64,000 nucleotides of DNA from positions 124,001 to 188,000 of the forward strand of contig JACGCK010000017.1 in assembly GCA_014925825.1 (NCBI GenBank), in the 5' to 3' direction. Below, one piece after another: positions 54,870 to 64,000 of this stretch. The translations under genes were made by a program, and so were the position numbers. The DNA is from Pholiota molesta. Its lineage: Eukaryota; Basidiomycota; Agaricomycetes; Agaricales; Strophariaceae. Each line of letters begins with the position of its first letter. The first letter of the stretch is position 1. The notes beneath the pieces were generated by a model. It had not been told where the DNA came from and did no database searches. It saw only the letters and a program-made list of their open reading frames with translations.

Positions 54870-57800
54870 TCAACCAGACACAGCGCTTCCACTACCCGGG
54901 TCAGTCAGCGTCAGCCCGCCCAGCTGGTTCGCAAGTGGGGGGAAATACGACCCTTCCGCAGGCGGAGCTGTTGCCCCTGGTCCCTCACGTGCATGTACCG
55001 GCAAGGGCCCTGCCTTCTTTGGAAGGACCCACGCAGGTGTCGACGATGCCTGTGTCGGGCTGCCGGCGCTGTTCTGACGCGCAGGACCCTGACCAAAGGC
55101 ACCGAACGCCTGCGTCGGCGATGCCTGCTTGGGCGCCGTATCAGCCTGCGTGGGCTGCTGTTGGTAAGCAGTGGTATACGCTGACTGCTCTTGTGGCTGA
55201 TATGAGGCAGGATGCTGTTGTTGCTGCTGGGCGACGGGCGAAGTAGTTCTGATGCCCGACACCGGACCGTACGCCAATTCGTTCTCAATAGGCTGTTGCG
55301 TCTGAGGTTGGGCCTGCGTTTGCGGCTGAGTCTGGGTTGATTGCCGGCTATTCACCTGCTGCTGCTGCGGCTGCTGCTGGTCCGGACTCTGAGTCCCTGG
55401 CTGAGGCGCTGCCTGCCCATCCGTGACGCCTGGAATCGAGATGAAGTAGACAGACCCAGCCAAATCCTTTCCGCCCTGGGCATAGTACTGTGCCCATGCT
55501 TGCACATTCGGATCTGCATAGGTGTAGGAAGGGTTATAAACATAAGGAGGCGGGCCGGATATAGGCTGTTGGGGCGCCTGTTGAGCCGGAGGTTGGGCTT
55601 GAGGTTCCGGTTGAACGTGGGCCTGAGGGTGGGCCTGAGGTTGAGGTGACGAAGCGGCATGAGCGGGTTCTGGTTGAGCCTGCACCTGGGGTTGCTGCTG
55701 GAGAAGAGATTGCGGTTGCGATTGCTGCTGCTGCTGGACTGGCTGCTGCTGGACTGGCTGCTGCTGAATGGGCTGTTGCTGAACAGGCTGCTGCTGAACG
55801 GGTTGCGGTTGAATTGGTTGCTGCTGGAATGGTTGTTGCTGGATTGACTGCTGTTGGACGGGCTGTTGTTGGACGGGTTGCTGCTGTATGGGCTGCTGCT
55901 GGGCAGGCTGCTGTTGAGCAGGGTGTTGCTGAATGGGCTGCTGCTGCTGCTGCTGAAGCACGTGTGGCTGAGCAGGTTGCTGCTGGCCCTGCACGGGATA
56001 TGGCGTCGGGCCTTGCTGCGAGTACGGCGCTCCAGGCTGATGTCCCGAGTATCCACCCTGTGGAACCACTCCATATCCTCCTGGCACTCCTTGTTGAGGT
56101 TGCTGCTGCTGCTGCTGATGTTGGGCGCCTGGTCCTTGTTGCCCATACGCAGCGGACGCTGCCGGATCGACATACTGCCCAGGCTGTCCTTGCGGTTGCC
56201 CCGGCCCGGGCTGTCCCGGCTGCCCAGGGCCAGGGCCAACTCCGGGCGACGCATACGGACTGGCGCCCATCATATCCGGCGCAGGCTGCCCGTGCATACC
56301 ATATGCAGCCGGAGGCCCTTGCGCTCCTGGGTACGCGCCGTAGGCCGCGGGCGGTTGCTGGTCGTAACCGCCCGGCGCAGGTGCGTTCCAGCCATACGCT
56401 GCCTGTGGATGGAGCGCGGCGGCCGCCCCGCGCGAGTCAGGCCGGCCCTGCGGGTGGCCGTATTGTGGGTTGCGAAAGGTGGGCTGGTCGTATACTAGAG
56501 GTAGCGGGTTAGATGGGTGCATATGGAGGAGAGGATGGATGTAGGGTTACCTCCAGAATGTCTGGCGAGACTTTCCTCCATCATCCTGTCGAAGATGGTG
56601 CGTGCGCGGACAAATGTTTCGTTCATCGATACCAAGTCGGCTGTTGATCACAAGGATTAAAGTTGAATGGATGAAATCTATGGTAGAAAGAAACCAACCT
56701 CGTTTCTGGCTGTACTTGTCGATAAGCTTCACTATCTTGGGGCGGAGGGCCATACTCGATCGATAGAGTTCCTATTTAGAAAAAAAATCATTCATTGATG
56801 ACTGAAAATCATATAGAAACCAATAAAACCATACCTGAATCTCTTCATTATCAGCAAGATTGTCCTTCGCTGGATCCATCGCACGGAGCATGTTGAGTAG
56901 CTTCTCTACATTCACTGCCTGTGCGAAGACCGCCGCCTCTTGCTCTGCCTCCTTAGCCAGTTCTGCTGCTGTAGGCTCCGGCATCGCTTCCTATACATAA
57001 TGGACCAAATTCATGAGCACTGCACATGTTTTCGAGACAAGAAGGTACGAACCACATAGTTAACAGGGAAGATCCCAGTGCGCCCCTTGAGTTGCCCGCG
57101 CCACCAATCTTTGTATCCACGGTCAACAACTTTAATGATATCGCCCTTCTCGAACGCCAGCTCCCCCGGCTCTGTGGGCTCAAATGTGTGCAGGGCCCTG
57201 ACACGGGTGACGATGTTCATATTGGGAGTCACCGATGGCCCTGCCGGCGTGGTACTTGATGACACCGCGGGTGCCGGCGCTGCCGCGGCGGGTGCAGCCG
57301 CAGGTGTGGGTGTAGCTTCCGGCGCAGCAGATGGCGCGGACGTGCTGTGCTGTTTCAGCTGCGCCTGGTAGTATTGTTGCTGCTGGCGCTGCTGTGCTGC
57401 GACGGTGTTGGGGGAGGGCGTCCGCGCGGGGACGTAGCCGCCATCGGAATATTTGGGAGCGGCGAAATGATGCGATGAGCCTGCGCCAGAAGCCGCGGTT
57501 GTTTGCGCTGTTGGTGTCGGATTACTGCGGGCAGCGGAGCTCTTGGAGCCTGAAGCTGCGGCAGCCGCACTGCTGCTCGAAGAGCCGGCAGCGACGCTGT
57601 AGTTTGACCACTGGTTGCGGCCGCCCCTGTCTTGCATGGACATCTCGAGCACACGCTGCAGTTCTTCCTCTTCCTTGCGCCGGATCTCGTCGTCGACTGT
57701 AGGAGGAGGCGCTTCTTCAGGCTGTTCAAACTTATAGTCTACGATAGTAAAAATAAATCATATATCTTACGATAAATTAGAAGACTGGGGCGCAGCACGT

Positions 57801-58421
57801 ACTTTTGGCCTTCAGATTGTTATAGCAGTCCTCCATAATGCCCAGTGTCTCGTCCTTCTCGAATTCCGCTGTCCAAAGGGCTATCAGCCCGAGTGCACGT
57901 CTACGAACTTTCTCATGCGTATTCTGTGTATCCGTATCTCAGATGAGCTTAGATATTAGGCAGTTTTGAGTGAATGACGTACCCGATCTGTGATCAATTT
58001 CTCCAGACCTTGCGTGAAGGCCCTTGATGCTAGTTCGCGATGGACTTCGATTCCGGTGTTCTTTCCTAGAGCTTCAGTCAACGACAGCGCATATAACTGC
58101 ACATTTGGGTTCCGATGGGCGAGTCGCTTGAGAATGGCGGCGATCGCAGCATGAGCTCTGCATGATTGGAACGAGAATCCGAATAAGCAGCTGCCCTAGT
58201 CAACACCAGGCATTTGTTCAATAAACGTACCCTGGTTGCCCCTCATCTTGTACTTTGTCACATAGGTTCAATATAAGTTCCCAGTTTTCGCTGGTCAAAT
58301 TCTCGTCTGTGGTCTTGTCTGGACGTCGATATAAGCATATTAGCCCTCATTTGCGGAATATGGGGTAAGCTTACTCACTGACGATGTCCTCGTATTCTGT
58401 CGATGAACCGCCGCCAAACAT
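54870..58421 (-). CDS. HSE1: Hse1/STAM, ESCRT-0 subunit
   Basis: Nine exons join in phase: 58379-58421, 58231-58318, 57983-58157, 57803-57923, 57053-57738, 56835-56990, 56699-56771, 56551-56640 and 54870-56494. They give 1018 residues. With Vps27, Hse1 forms ESCRT-0, which sorts ubiquitinated cargo on endosomes (known). Domains: VHS (about 1-140, with ENWELILNLCDKV and HRNPNVQLYALSL), ubiquitin-interacting motif EEEELQRVLEMSMQD (about 163-177), Ala/Ser/Pro linker, SH3 (about 321-371, ALHTFEPTEPGELAFEKGD to GIFPVNYV), GAT-like core (about 372-475), and a Gln/Pro-rich tail of over 500 residues. The tail makes it about twice the length of yeast Hse1 and contains near-perfect QQQPVQQQPI-type repeats (about 55720-55960). 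It is divergent from MMS2 with 173 bp between start codons. Confidence 0.9.
55720..55960 (-). repeat. Coding minisatellite in the HSE1 tail
   Basis: Imperfect 15-bp repeats of the type CTGCTGCTGGACTGG (plus strand) encode QQPVQ/QQPIQ units. Long open frames on the opposite strand here are by-products of the repeat. Confidence 0.8.
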
Positions 58422-58594
58422 CGTGGCTTGCGTATCTCAGGAGGAATGTGGGTGAATACGGGATGATATGAAGAGCAGAAGAAAGATATCGAGCTGCGGG
58501 ATGGCTATGCAAGAAAGAGCTAGAAAGAGCGTAAGTGCTGTGGCTGTGACAAAGCGTTACTGCCCTTTCCTCACGACCCCCACCACCATCCGCA
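58422..58594. promoter_or_regulatory. Compact divergent promoter HSE1 / MMS2
   Basis: Only 173 bp separate the two start codons, so the promoters and 5' UTRs of both ubiquitin-pathway genes must overlap here. No TATA box is evident. Confidence 0.5.
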
Positions 58595-59220
58595 ATGGCG
58601 AAAGGTATCTAGTCCTCATCATCGGCGCTGCGTAACCGCTGATTAAATATGCGATCTAGTTCCAAGAAATTTCCGCCTCCTCGAAGAGCTCGAGAAGGGC
58701 GAGAAGGGCATCGGCGATGGCTCGTGCTCTTATGGACTCGAGGACGGCGACGATGTCCTGATGAGCAACTGGAACGGCACGATCATCGGCCCAGGGCACG
58801 TAAGCACCAACCATATCATGCTAGATATAGCGAAGAGTGGCTAACATCGTATATTTCAACGCCCGTTGACCCCCATGCTTGTGTGCCTCACTAGACCGTC
58901 CACGAGAACCGCATCTACAGCTTGAAGATCACCTGCGGGGCTTCATATCCCGATGTACGACCCGATGTGCAGTTTATCTCTCGGGTAAACTTGCCTTTTG
59001 TCAATCAGACAAATGGAATCGTCGATGCCACCAAACTTCCTGTCCTTTCGAATTGGTCCAGGAATCTCAGCATCGAGAATGTGCTGGTCGAGATTCGGAA
59101 GTGCGTCATGCTATCTTTATAGTCTGTTCATCAAATCCCTGATCGTCATACTAATCTAGGGAGATGGCATCGTTCAATAACAGGAAGCTACCCCAACCAC
59201 CTGAGGGCACTACTTTCTAA
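58595..59220 (+). CDS. MMS2: Ubiquitin-conjugating enzyme variant Mms2/UEV
   Basis: Four exons join in phase: 58595-58604, 58660-58799, 58895-59100 and 59160-59220. They give 138 residues, the usual length of Mms2. The product pairs with Ubc13 to build Lys63-linked ubiquitin chains in post-replication repair (known). The fold is read from [60 protein letters not shown] and [19 protein letters not shown]. The position that holds the catalytic Cys in active E2s is absent, as expected for a UEV. The first exon encodes only three codons plus one base, a common arrangement for this gene. It is divergent from HSE1. Confidence 0.9.
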
Positions 59221-59701
59221 AGAATCCAAGAATATTTTGTATTTCCACCAATTCTAACCTTCAAATGTGTTTATCAGTAGTCATCGTCAATCAATCAATC
59301 GGAAATTTATAATCCATCTACGCTGATATTCGGAACACTAGTATTGGTGTTGTCAAACGGAGTCATATCACCATTTTGGTCATCCAAGTCTATCAGACTA
59401 GCTCGCACGCACAGCAACATCACGCCCCCTAATGTCCTAGTCAAATTTGTTCTTATGGAGCCACGAACACCTGCATGAAAACCTACAATTATTACAACAT
59501 ATCGTTGAACCATCAACCGTTTTTTGTAAAGAATGATGATGGCCCATTTTAGATCGTGAGTTTCTAAAGTAATTCTACATCTTTCAAAATGGGTTTTCCA
59601 ACGACCTAAGTATGCTCAGGCTGATCCTGAACGATGTTCTAAATACGAATCTGTAATCATCTCATATGTACAAGGGTACAAGTGTCTTTCCTTGGTCTTC
59701 G
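59221..59701. other. Intergenic, no gene seen
   Basis: 3' flanks of MMS2 and the convergent calpain D. No supportable gene. Confidence 0.6.
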
Positions 59702-62700
59702 TCATGAAGTCTTCGACACTTCCCCATGGACTACCACCACTGCATCCCTCTTAGTATACACCTTCAGGCCGAGGAAAAGCGGCGTCTCGTCCTCATTATC
59801 ACCGGTCACTTCGAGCTTTTTAGCAGTGTCGGTCTGGGCCGCCTTCTCAGCCGTGCTGAAGTCGTACCCTGCACCCTTTATCCCAGGCCTATCGCTCGAA
59901 AATGACGTTGAAGATTCTAGGGTGGGCTGAAGATATGAAGTGCCTAGTAATTCTGCGCCGATTTGACTTGCTGCGGGCGGTTGTTTCTTATCGGCAGGTG
60001 TTGGAGAGGACTTCGATCTCCTTTCTTCGACTACGGTAGTGGTTGTGGTAGTGGTAGTCGTCGTAATGGTGGCATTATCGCCATCTTCATTGAGATTTTT
60101 GGAGCGCTTCGCATTGACTTCCTCGAGTTGCTGCTCGATAAGCGCCTGTGCCGATATTGGGATAAATTTCTTTTTCGATCTTAAAAATAGACAAGGAATA
60201 AGTAGACGGCGTAAGGTTAATTGAATGAGCATAACCTTACCCCAACTCAAAATCTGCAGGTTCACAGATATATAGCGTTACGCTTGATGGATAGGAGCAA
60301 AATAATATTATAGCTCACTAGATGCAATTGCCCTTCCTTTGGTGCGTTCGGTCAACACCCGCGAAAGCTTGCGGTGATCCCATAATTTGGCGCCATCTTC
60401 GAAATATCCCTGTGAGCCGACGATCGAAAAAATTCTCAACAAATGCAAAATCGTAAGATAATAGGCAATCTTACATACCTTCTCCGAGACATATATCAAA
60501 TCAATCCTAGGCTACGGACGTTGAAATCAGTCGCAAGGTTGTAATAAAAAAATATAGGACTCACATAAACGATGTACTCGCCCTCGTCGAGGTCCAGCTC
60601 ACAGGAAACACTTCTCTCGCAAGATATTCCGGAGTACGACTCCCCTTTGATGTCTTTGTCGCCACGTTTGTATACCACGAAATCGATATTCGACACGATC
60701 GAGGCGTCGATAGATTTGAAGAATCTACTATCAAGTTGTGATAGAATGATAATGGTGGACGAAGCTTTTGGGAGGCTGAACTTGACTGGGAAAGAGACGG
60801 ATATTGCGTTAGTAAATTGTCTGAAATATATAACTTGAGCAGGCTTACAAAACACTTTCCCGTGCGTCCATGGGTGCATGGGCGGTGGCGATGGAACAGA
60901 TAACCAGTCTGAGGACATAACCCAACTAGGATCAAATATCCGTGTGCGTTGTATACTCCCCCAAGTTGTCAGGAAATCGGTATCTTCGCACCAATTAGTG
61001 AAGCAGAACTGTGTGAACAACAAGGATCACCTACATTCCATGACGAACTCTCCATCATCTCCGAGAACATGGTCTAGCTCTTGCAGCACCTTAATCCACT
61101 CCCCGTTCCATTCCTTCGATCCATCCGACCACGGTCCCTGCCATTCGGAGTTGCCCCATGGATTTCGGAGAACAATGAAGCGCTTGCCTCTGCACTCCTT
61201 CACTCGCAGAATGGAGTAGGCATGGGACCCATAGAGCCCTTGGATTGTTTGTATGGGTCGCCCACTGCGCGCTTCGTCGAGTCCTGGGAATGATACTCCG
61301 AACAGATGGGTTTTGTTGTTGGCTTGCATGAGCTCTTCTGTCCAGAATTTGTCGGGGTCGAGAATGTCCTGTCAAATCAATAAGAACTACGGTTTTTCGT
61401 TCGGTTTTATGGTGCGTACAGATATTTTGCTTGTCACGGAGACGCCTCTGTACCGTTAATGTATAATTTATGAGATTTCTGAGGGTTTATATCTATTCAA
61501 CTTTTATAACGCACCCAGTAAGGTCTTCGATACCCTCAGACGATCGACCCCCACTCAACGAGGCGTAATCGCCATGTAGTTTTGCGTAAGCCTTTTCGAA
61601 TAAAGGAACCCAAGTTTCGCCTGCTTCTCCGGATTTCGCATATAGAAGCCCCTTCCCACTCTTTCGGGATAGCTTGTTGTACATATCTTTGTCGTCGTGA
61701 TATAACTCCTTTTCGGCCTTGTTCAATTCCTCGAATTTGGGGGTATTGCAGAAGAGTTGACTTTTATGTTTATTAGCTTGGCGCCCACGTATCAAAAAAA
61801 ATGAATACAGGAACATACTCGTCGATGATAACGTTGATCCAGTGGCTATCCCGGAAGAAAACAAATCCATAGATTCCTACGTCCTCATCGCGCTATATAT
61901 TCACTAAGGAGTCAAATTTCAGCTGCAATTACATAGCGAGGACTATACTCACTGCAATACAAAGCTTTTCCAATAGTTCAGGTGCCGTTGTCAGAGTTGA
62001 AAGCGCAGACAAGAACCAGCAGTCTCCTAGGGCTCCTTGAATGATGTCGTTCGAACTCGGCCCTTCTTTAAAAAATTTGGGATGTTCGAAAATCTCAGTA
62101 ATACGTTGGACCTCTGATGCCTTGGTGCTTCCATCAGAGTACAGTCCGTATTGACATCGAGTGCGGTCGTTCTCGAGATCAAATTCTATGTCTCTATCAC
62201 GAATCATTAGCCAGGATTCGGGTGGCGTGTACTGGTCTCACCGAAATTTCTTATTCGCAGCACGGTATTCCTTCGCTATTCGTTCCACTTTCTCTTTGCA
62301 TTCCTTTAGGGCTTGCTCTAGTTCTTCGTTCACCAACAATCCAACCTGTGCTTTCGGTGCTTGTGTTTGTGAGGCTGACACGAGGGTGTCGAGCGTTGTC
62401 GGCGTGGGAAGGACAGTATGTTCAACCACCACGTTGTCAATGCCAGGCCCTTGTGGGTCGGATTCCGCTGACGACTCCGGAGAGCCTGAAGGAGGGCCAT
62501 CAGGATGTTGAGGTGCAGCATCTTCTATTCTTTCTTCTGGCAACGTCTTGGCAAGGCCGTTGTCGTGGCCCCAGTCATCAGTGTCGTTGGTCATTGTTGT
62601 CGGCATCTTAGTAAATGATAATACAGGAACTGTGGCCAGGCGTCCGTTTCTGCCAGCAGTGATTCTGAAGATACCCGCACAGACGAGAGCAGATAGTCCC

Positions 62701-62762
62701 AGACAAGTGAGGATAGATTGATATTCTGAAATTGAATATTCGAAGGAAAAGAAGATCGCCAT
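59702..62762 (-). CDS. Calpain-like cysteine protease (family C2), diverged copy D
   Basis: Twelve exons join in phase: 62242-62762, 61953-62193, 61819-61892, 61515-61760, 61420-61447, 61035-61368, 60849-60983, 60565-60785, 60479-60511, 60319-60409, 60241-60253 and 59702-60179. They give 804 residues. All intron positions of copies A-C are shared, plus one extra intron splitting exon 5, and intron 1 has a normal GT donor. The triad is complete: Cys about 232 (ALGDCWFLSAL), His about 419 (GSHAYSIL), Asn about 439 (VLRNPWG). The longer N-terminus has a hydrophobic segment (about 16-33, ILTCLGLSALVCAGIF) that could be a membrane anchor, though a later Met (about 53 or 57) would remove it. A Thr-rich run and linker precede the conserved tail PLFLGLKVYT. 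It probably represents the parental lineage of the array. Confidence 0.85.
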
Positions 62763-63245
62763 GGAATATTCTCCGTCCGTTCACGCGATTATCAAGGGAG
62801 GATATGCCTCAGCGTCGGCATGATCATGATGGTAAAAGGGAAAGCAGTGTTTTTGATATAGTGTTATGCATCTCAACGTGTTATGCATATTTGTCGTAGA
62901 GATCAATTTGGATTGTTCACTTCTCTGGAAATTATTTAAATAATCTCCTCCTCAACGGCACAACCAGGCTCAACCGTCATGATGTGGACACTGTAATCCG
63001 GGACCGTGATTTCAAATTATATGAAATTTAATATATTCATGTTTCATGTTTCAAAAATACCTCGAATAATGTCAATTCTAATGCACACCAGTACACACCT
63101 TTTCATAGATGCATTTATTTATTATGATTGCTCTAGGACACGGGTTAGAACAATTCAGCTTGATGCCAATTTGAGCCACTAGGCTTTCATGTAGACTCAT
63201 GATGTACCCACAGACTGATCAAATCAAATCCGAGTCGCGTTGCCG
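62763..63245. other. Intergenic, promoter side of calpain D
   Basis: A+T-rich sequence with no supportable gene. Confidence 0.55.
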
Positions 63246-63485
63246 ATGTGCAAATTTCAGTGGTTGGCACTGGTGGCGATGCTGTGTGCTTTTGTCATCG
63301 CCGCTCTCTGCGTAAGTAAAAAAAAAGATGTTGAACCCACAGCAAACCCACAGACCTGCAACACACACACACATGGATTGCGAACACTTCTTCGGAGATC
63401 TGCACGGCCTCTGAATCGCTTTGGCCGCGCTTCGGCCTCGCTCTTGGAAAGTTTTTTCCGAATAGAAATTATGCGTTTTGAGTAA
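63246..63485 (+). CDS. Possible small membrane or secreted protein, doubtful
   Basis: An open frame from the ATG at 63246 begins with a hydrophobic stretch (WLALVAMLCAFVIAALC) like a signal peptide or anchor. A GTAAGT to CACAG segment (63312-63353) could be an in-frame intron immediately after it, joining to a basic tail of about 43 residues. No domain or TATA box supports it, and the tail is low in information. It may be chance. Confidence 0.25.
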   Translation: MCKFQWLALVAMLCAFVIAALCVSKKKDVEPTANPQTCNTHTHGLRTLLRRSARPLNRFGRASASLLESFFRIEIMRFE

Positions 63486-63857
63486 GTGCAAGTCATGCTC
63501 CATCTAAGTACATGTGTTTGCGTGCGTCTCACATACGCAAGCGCAGCGCCATATCACCGCCTTCATCGGGAGTCGGAAATAGATTCACCCTCTTTCGTTT
63601 CAGCAGGACACATTGACCCAACATTGACCTACGCCTTTTCAACATAAATCACCAGAGTTTATCGACTTTCATGCTTCAGCGTTGGTGTATCCAGATTCCA
63701 GGCAACTCGCCAGAGTGCAGCTATTGTTTTGGCATCGGCGAGGCGTCTGGACCGACCAACAATGCCACTATTGTTAGCCAATTGGCGCCCAAGATCTCAT
63801 CATCGCCACCCATCGATGCGAGATGGGCACAGGGTCGACCTAGACCCAGTCATATTA

Positions 63858-63865
63858 TATATAAA
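63858..63865 (+). promoter_or_regulatory. TATA box of the gene at 63937
   Basis: TATATAAA lies 72 bp before the ATG and is followed by a CT-rich leader, the typical layout of an active fungal promoter. Confidence 0.65.
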
Positions 63866-63936
63866 GCCCGCCGGCCTTCATCATTCCGCTCAGCCTTTCT
63901 CCTCGGTCGCATCGCTACTCATACAACGACATTCCA

Positions 63937-64000
63937 ATGGCTAGCACCATTGTATCAGTCACCACCGTCGAGACGACAGCAACAGCGCCACCGCAAGATA
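63937..64000 (+). CDS. 5' end of a gene cut by the window edge
   Basis: An ATG in the context CATTCCAATGGCTAGC follows a TATA box and CT-rich leader. The 21 codons visible are rich in Thr, Val, Ala and Ser (ASTIVSVTTVETTAT). Too little is present to name it. Confidence 0.5.
   Translation, partial: MASTIVSVTTVETTATAPPQD

Noticed and set aside
55646..56512. Long plus-strand and second minus-strand frames opposite or overlapping the HSE1 tail (about 210-300 codons)
   Set aside because: They are shadows of the CAG/CTG-type coding repeat. The HSE1 frame is fixed by the VHS, UIM and SH3 exons and by phase.

Overview
The window looks like nuclear DNA of a filamentous basidiomycete, most likely an Agaricomycete (inferred). 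Genes are dense in short introns (about 45-70 bp) and can be assembled exon by exon. The contents are typical of mushrooms: F-box proteins, a GH47 mannosidase, an EHN-type epoxide hydrolase, ESCRT-0 Hse1, an Mms2-type ubiquitin E2 variant, the mitoribosomal protein mS29 and a family of calpain-like proteases. No viral, prophage or CRISPR content was seen. Bases 1-22,907 are a tandem array. A spacer of about 8 kb, plus the 5' end of a GH47 alpha-1,2-mannosidase gene, is repeated. Two GH47 copies (3771-4912, 12923-14064) stop after exon 6. The third (22078-24856) runs through all 18 exons to the conserved C-terminus, with one apparent single-base frameshift. Copies 2 and 3 upstream of exon 6, and copies 1 and 2 downstream of exon 6, are almost identical, so copy 2 is a chimera made by unequal crossing-over inside a 15-bp stretch of GH47 exon 6. 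The spacer holds degenerate short repeats and intron-like signals on both strands but no convincing protein gene. Bases 25,000-40,200 are ordinary single-copy DNA: a coiled-coil/two-TM protein, an intron-containing tRNA-Thr(AGT), an F-box gene, a decayed F-box/LRR pseudogene, a second F-box gene, an RCC1/ATS1-like propeller, a small protein with a WW-like motif, an epoxide hydrolase, and mS29 in divergent orientation to the hydrolase. Bases 40,800-54,500 are a second, independent segmental duplication of about 4.1-4.5 kb. A low-complexity hypothetical gene and a calpain-like cysteine protease gene were copied together three times. In the first copy the partner gene is open but the calpain carries two single-base frameshifts. 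In the second and third copies the calpain is open while the partner is truncated and frameshifted, then reduced to a tail. The third copy is preceded by a patchwork insertion that includes a fragment matching the neighbouring HSE1 gene. A fourth, diverged calpain gene (59702-62762, minus strand) shares the exon layout and keeps a complete Cys-His-Asn triad. Between the calpains lie the divergent HSE1 and MMS2 genes. The window ends in the first codons of another gene with a TATA box. Exon coordinates were deduced by hand from splice signals, reading phase and family conservation; none was confirmed by alignment or RNA data.
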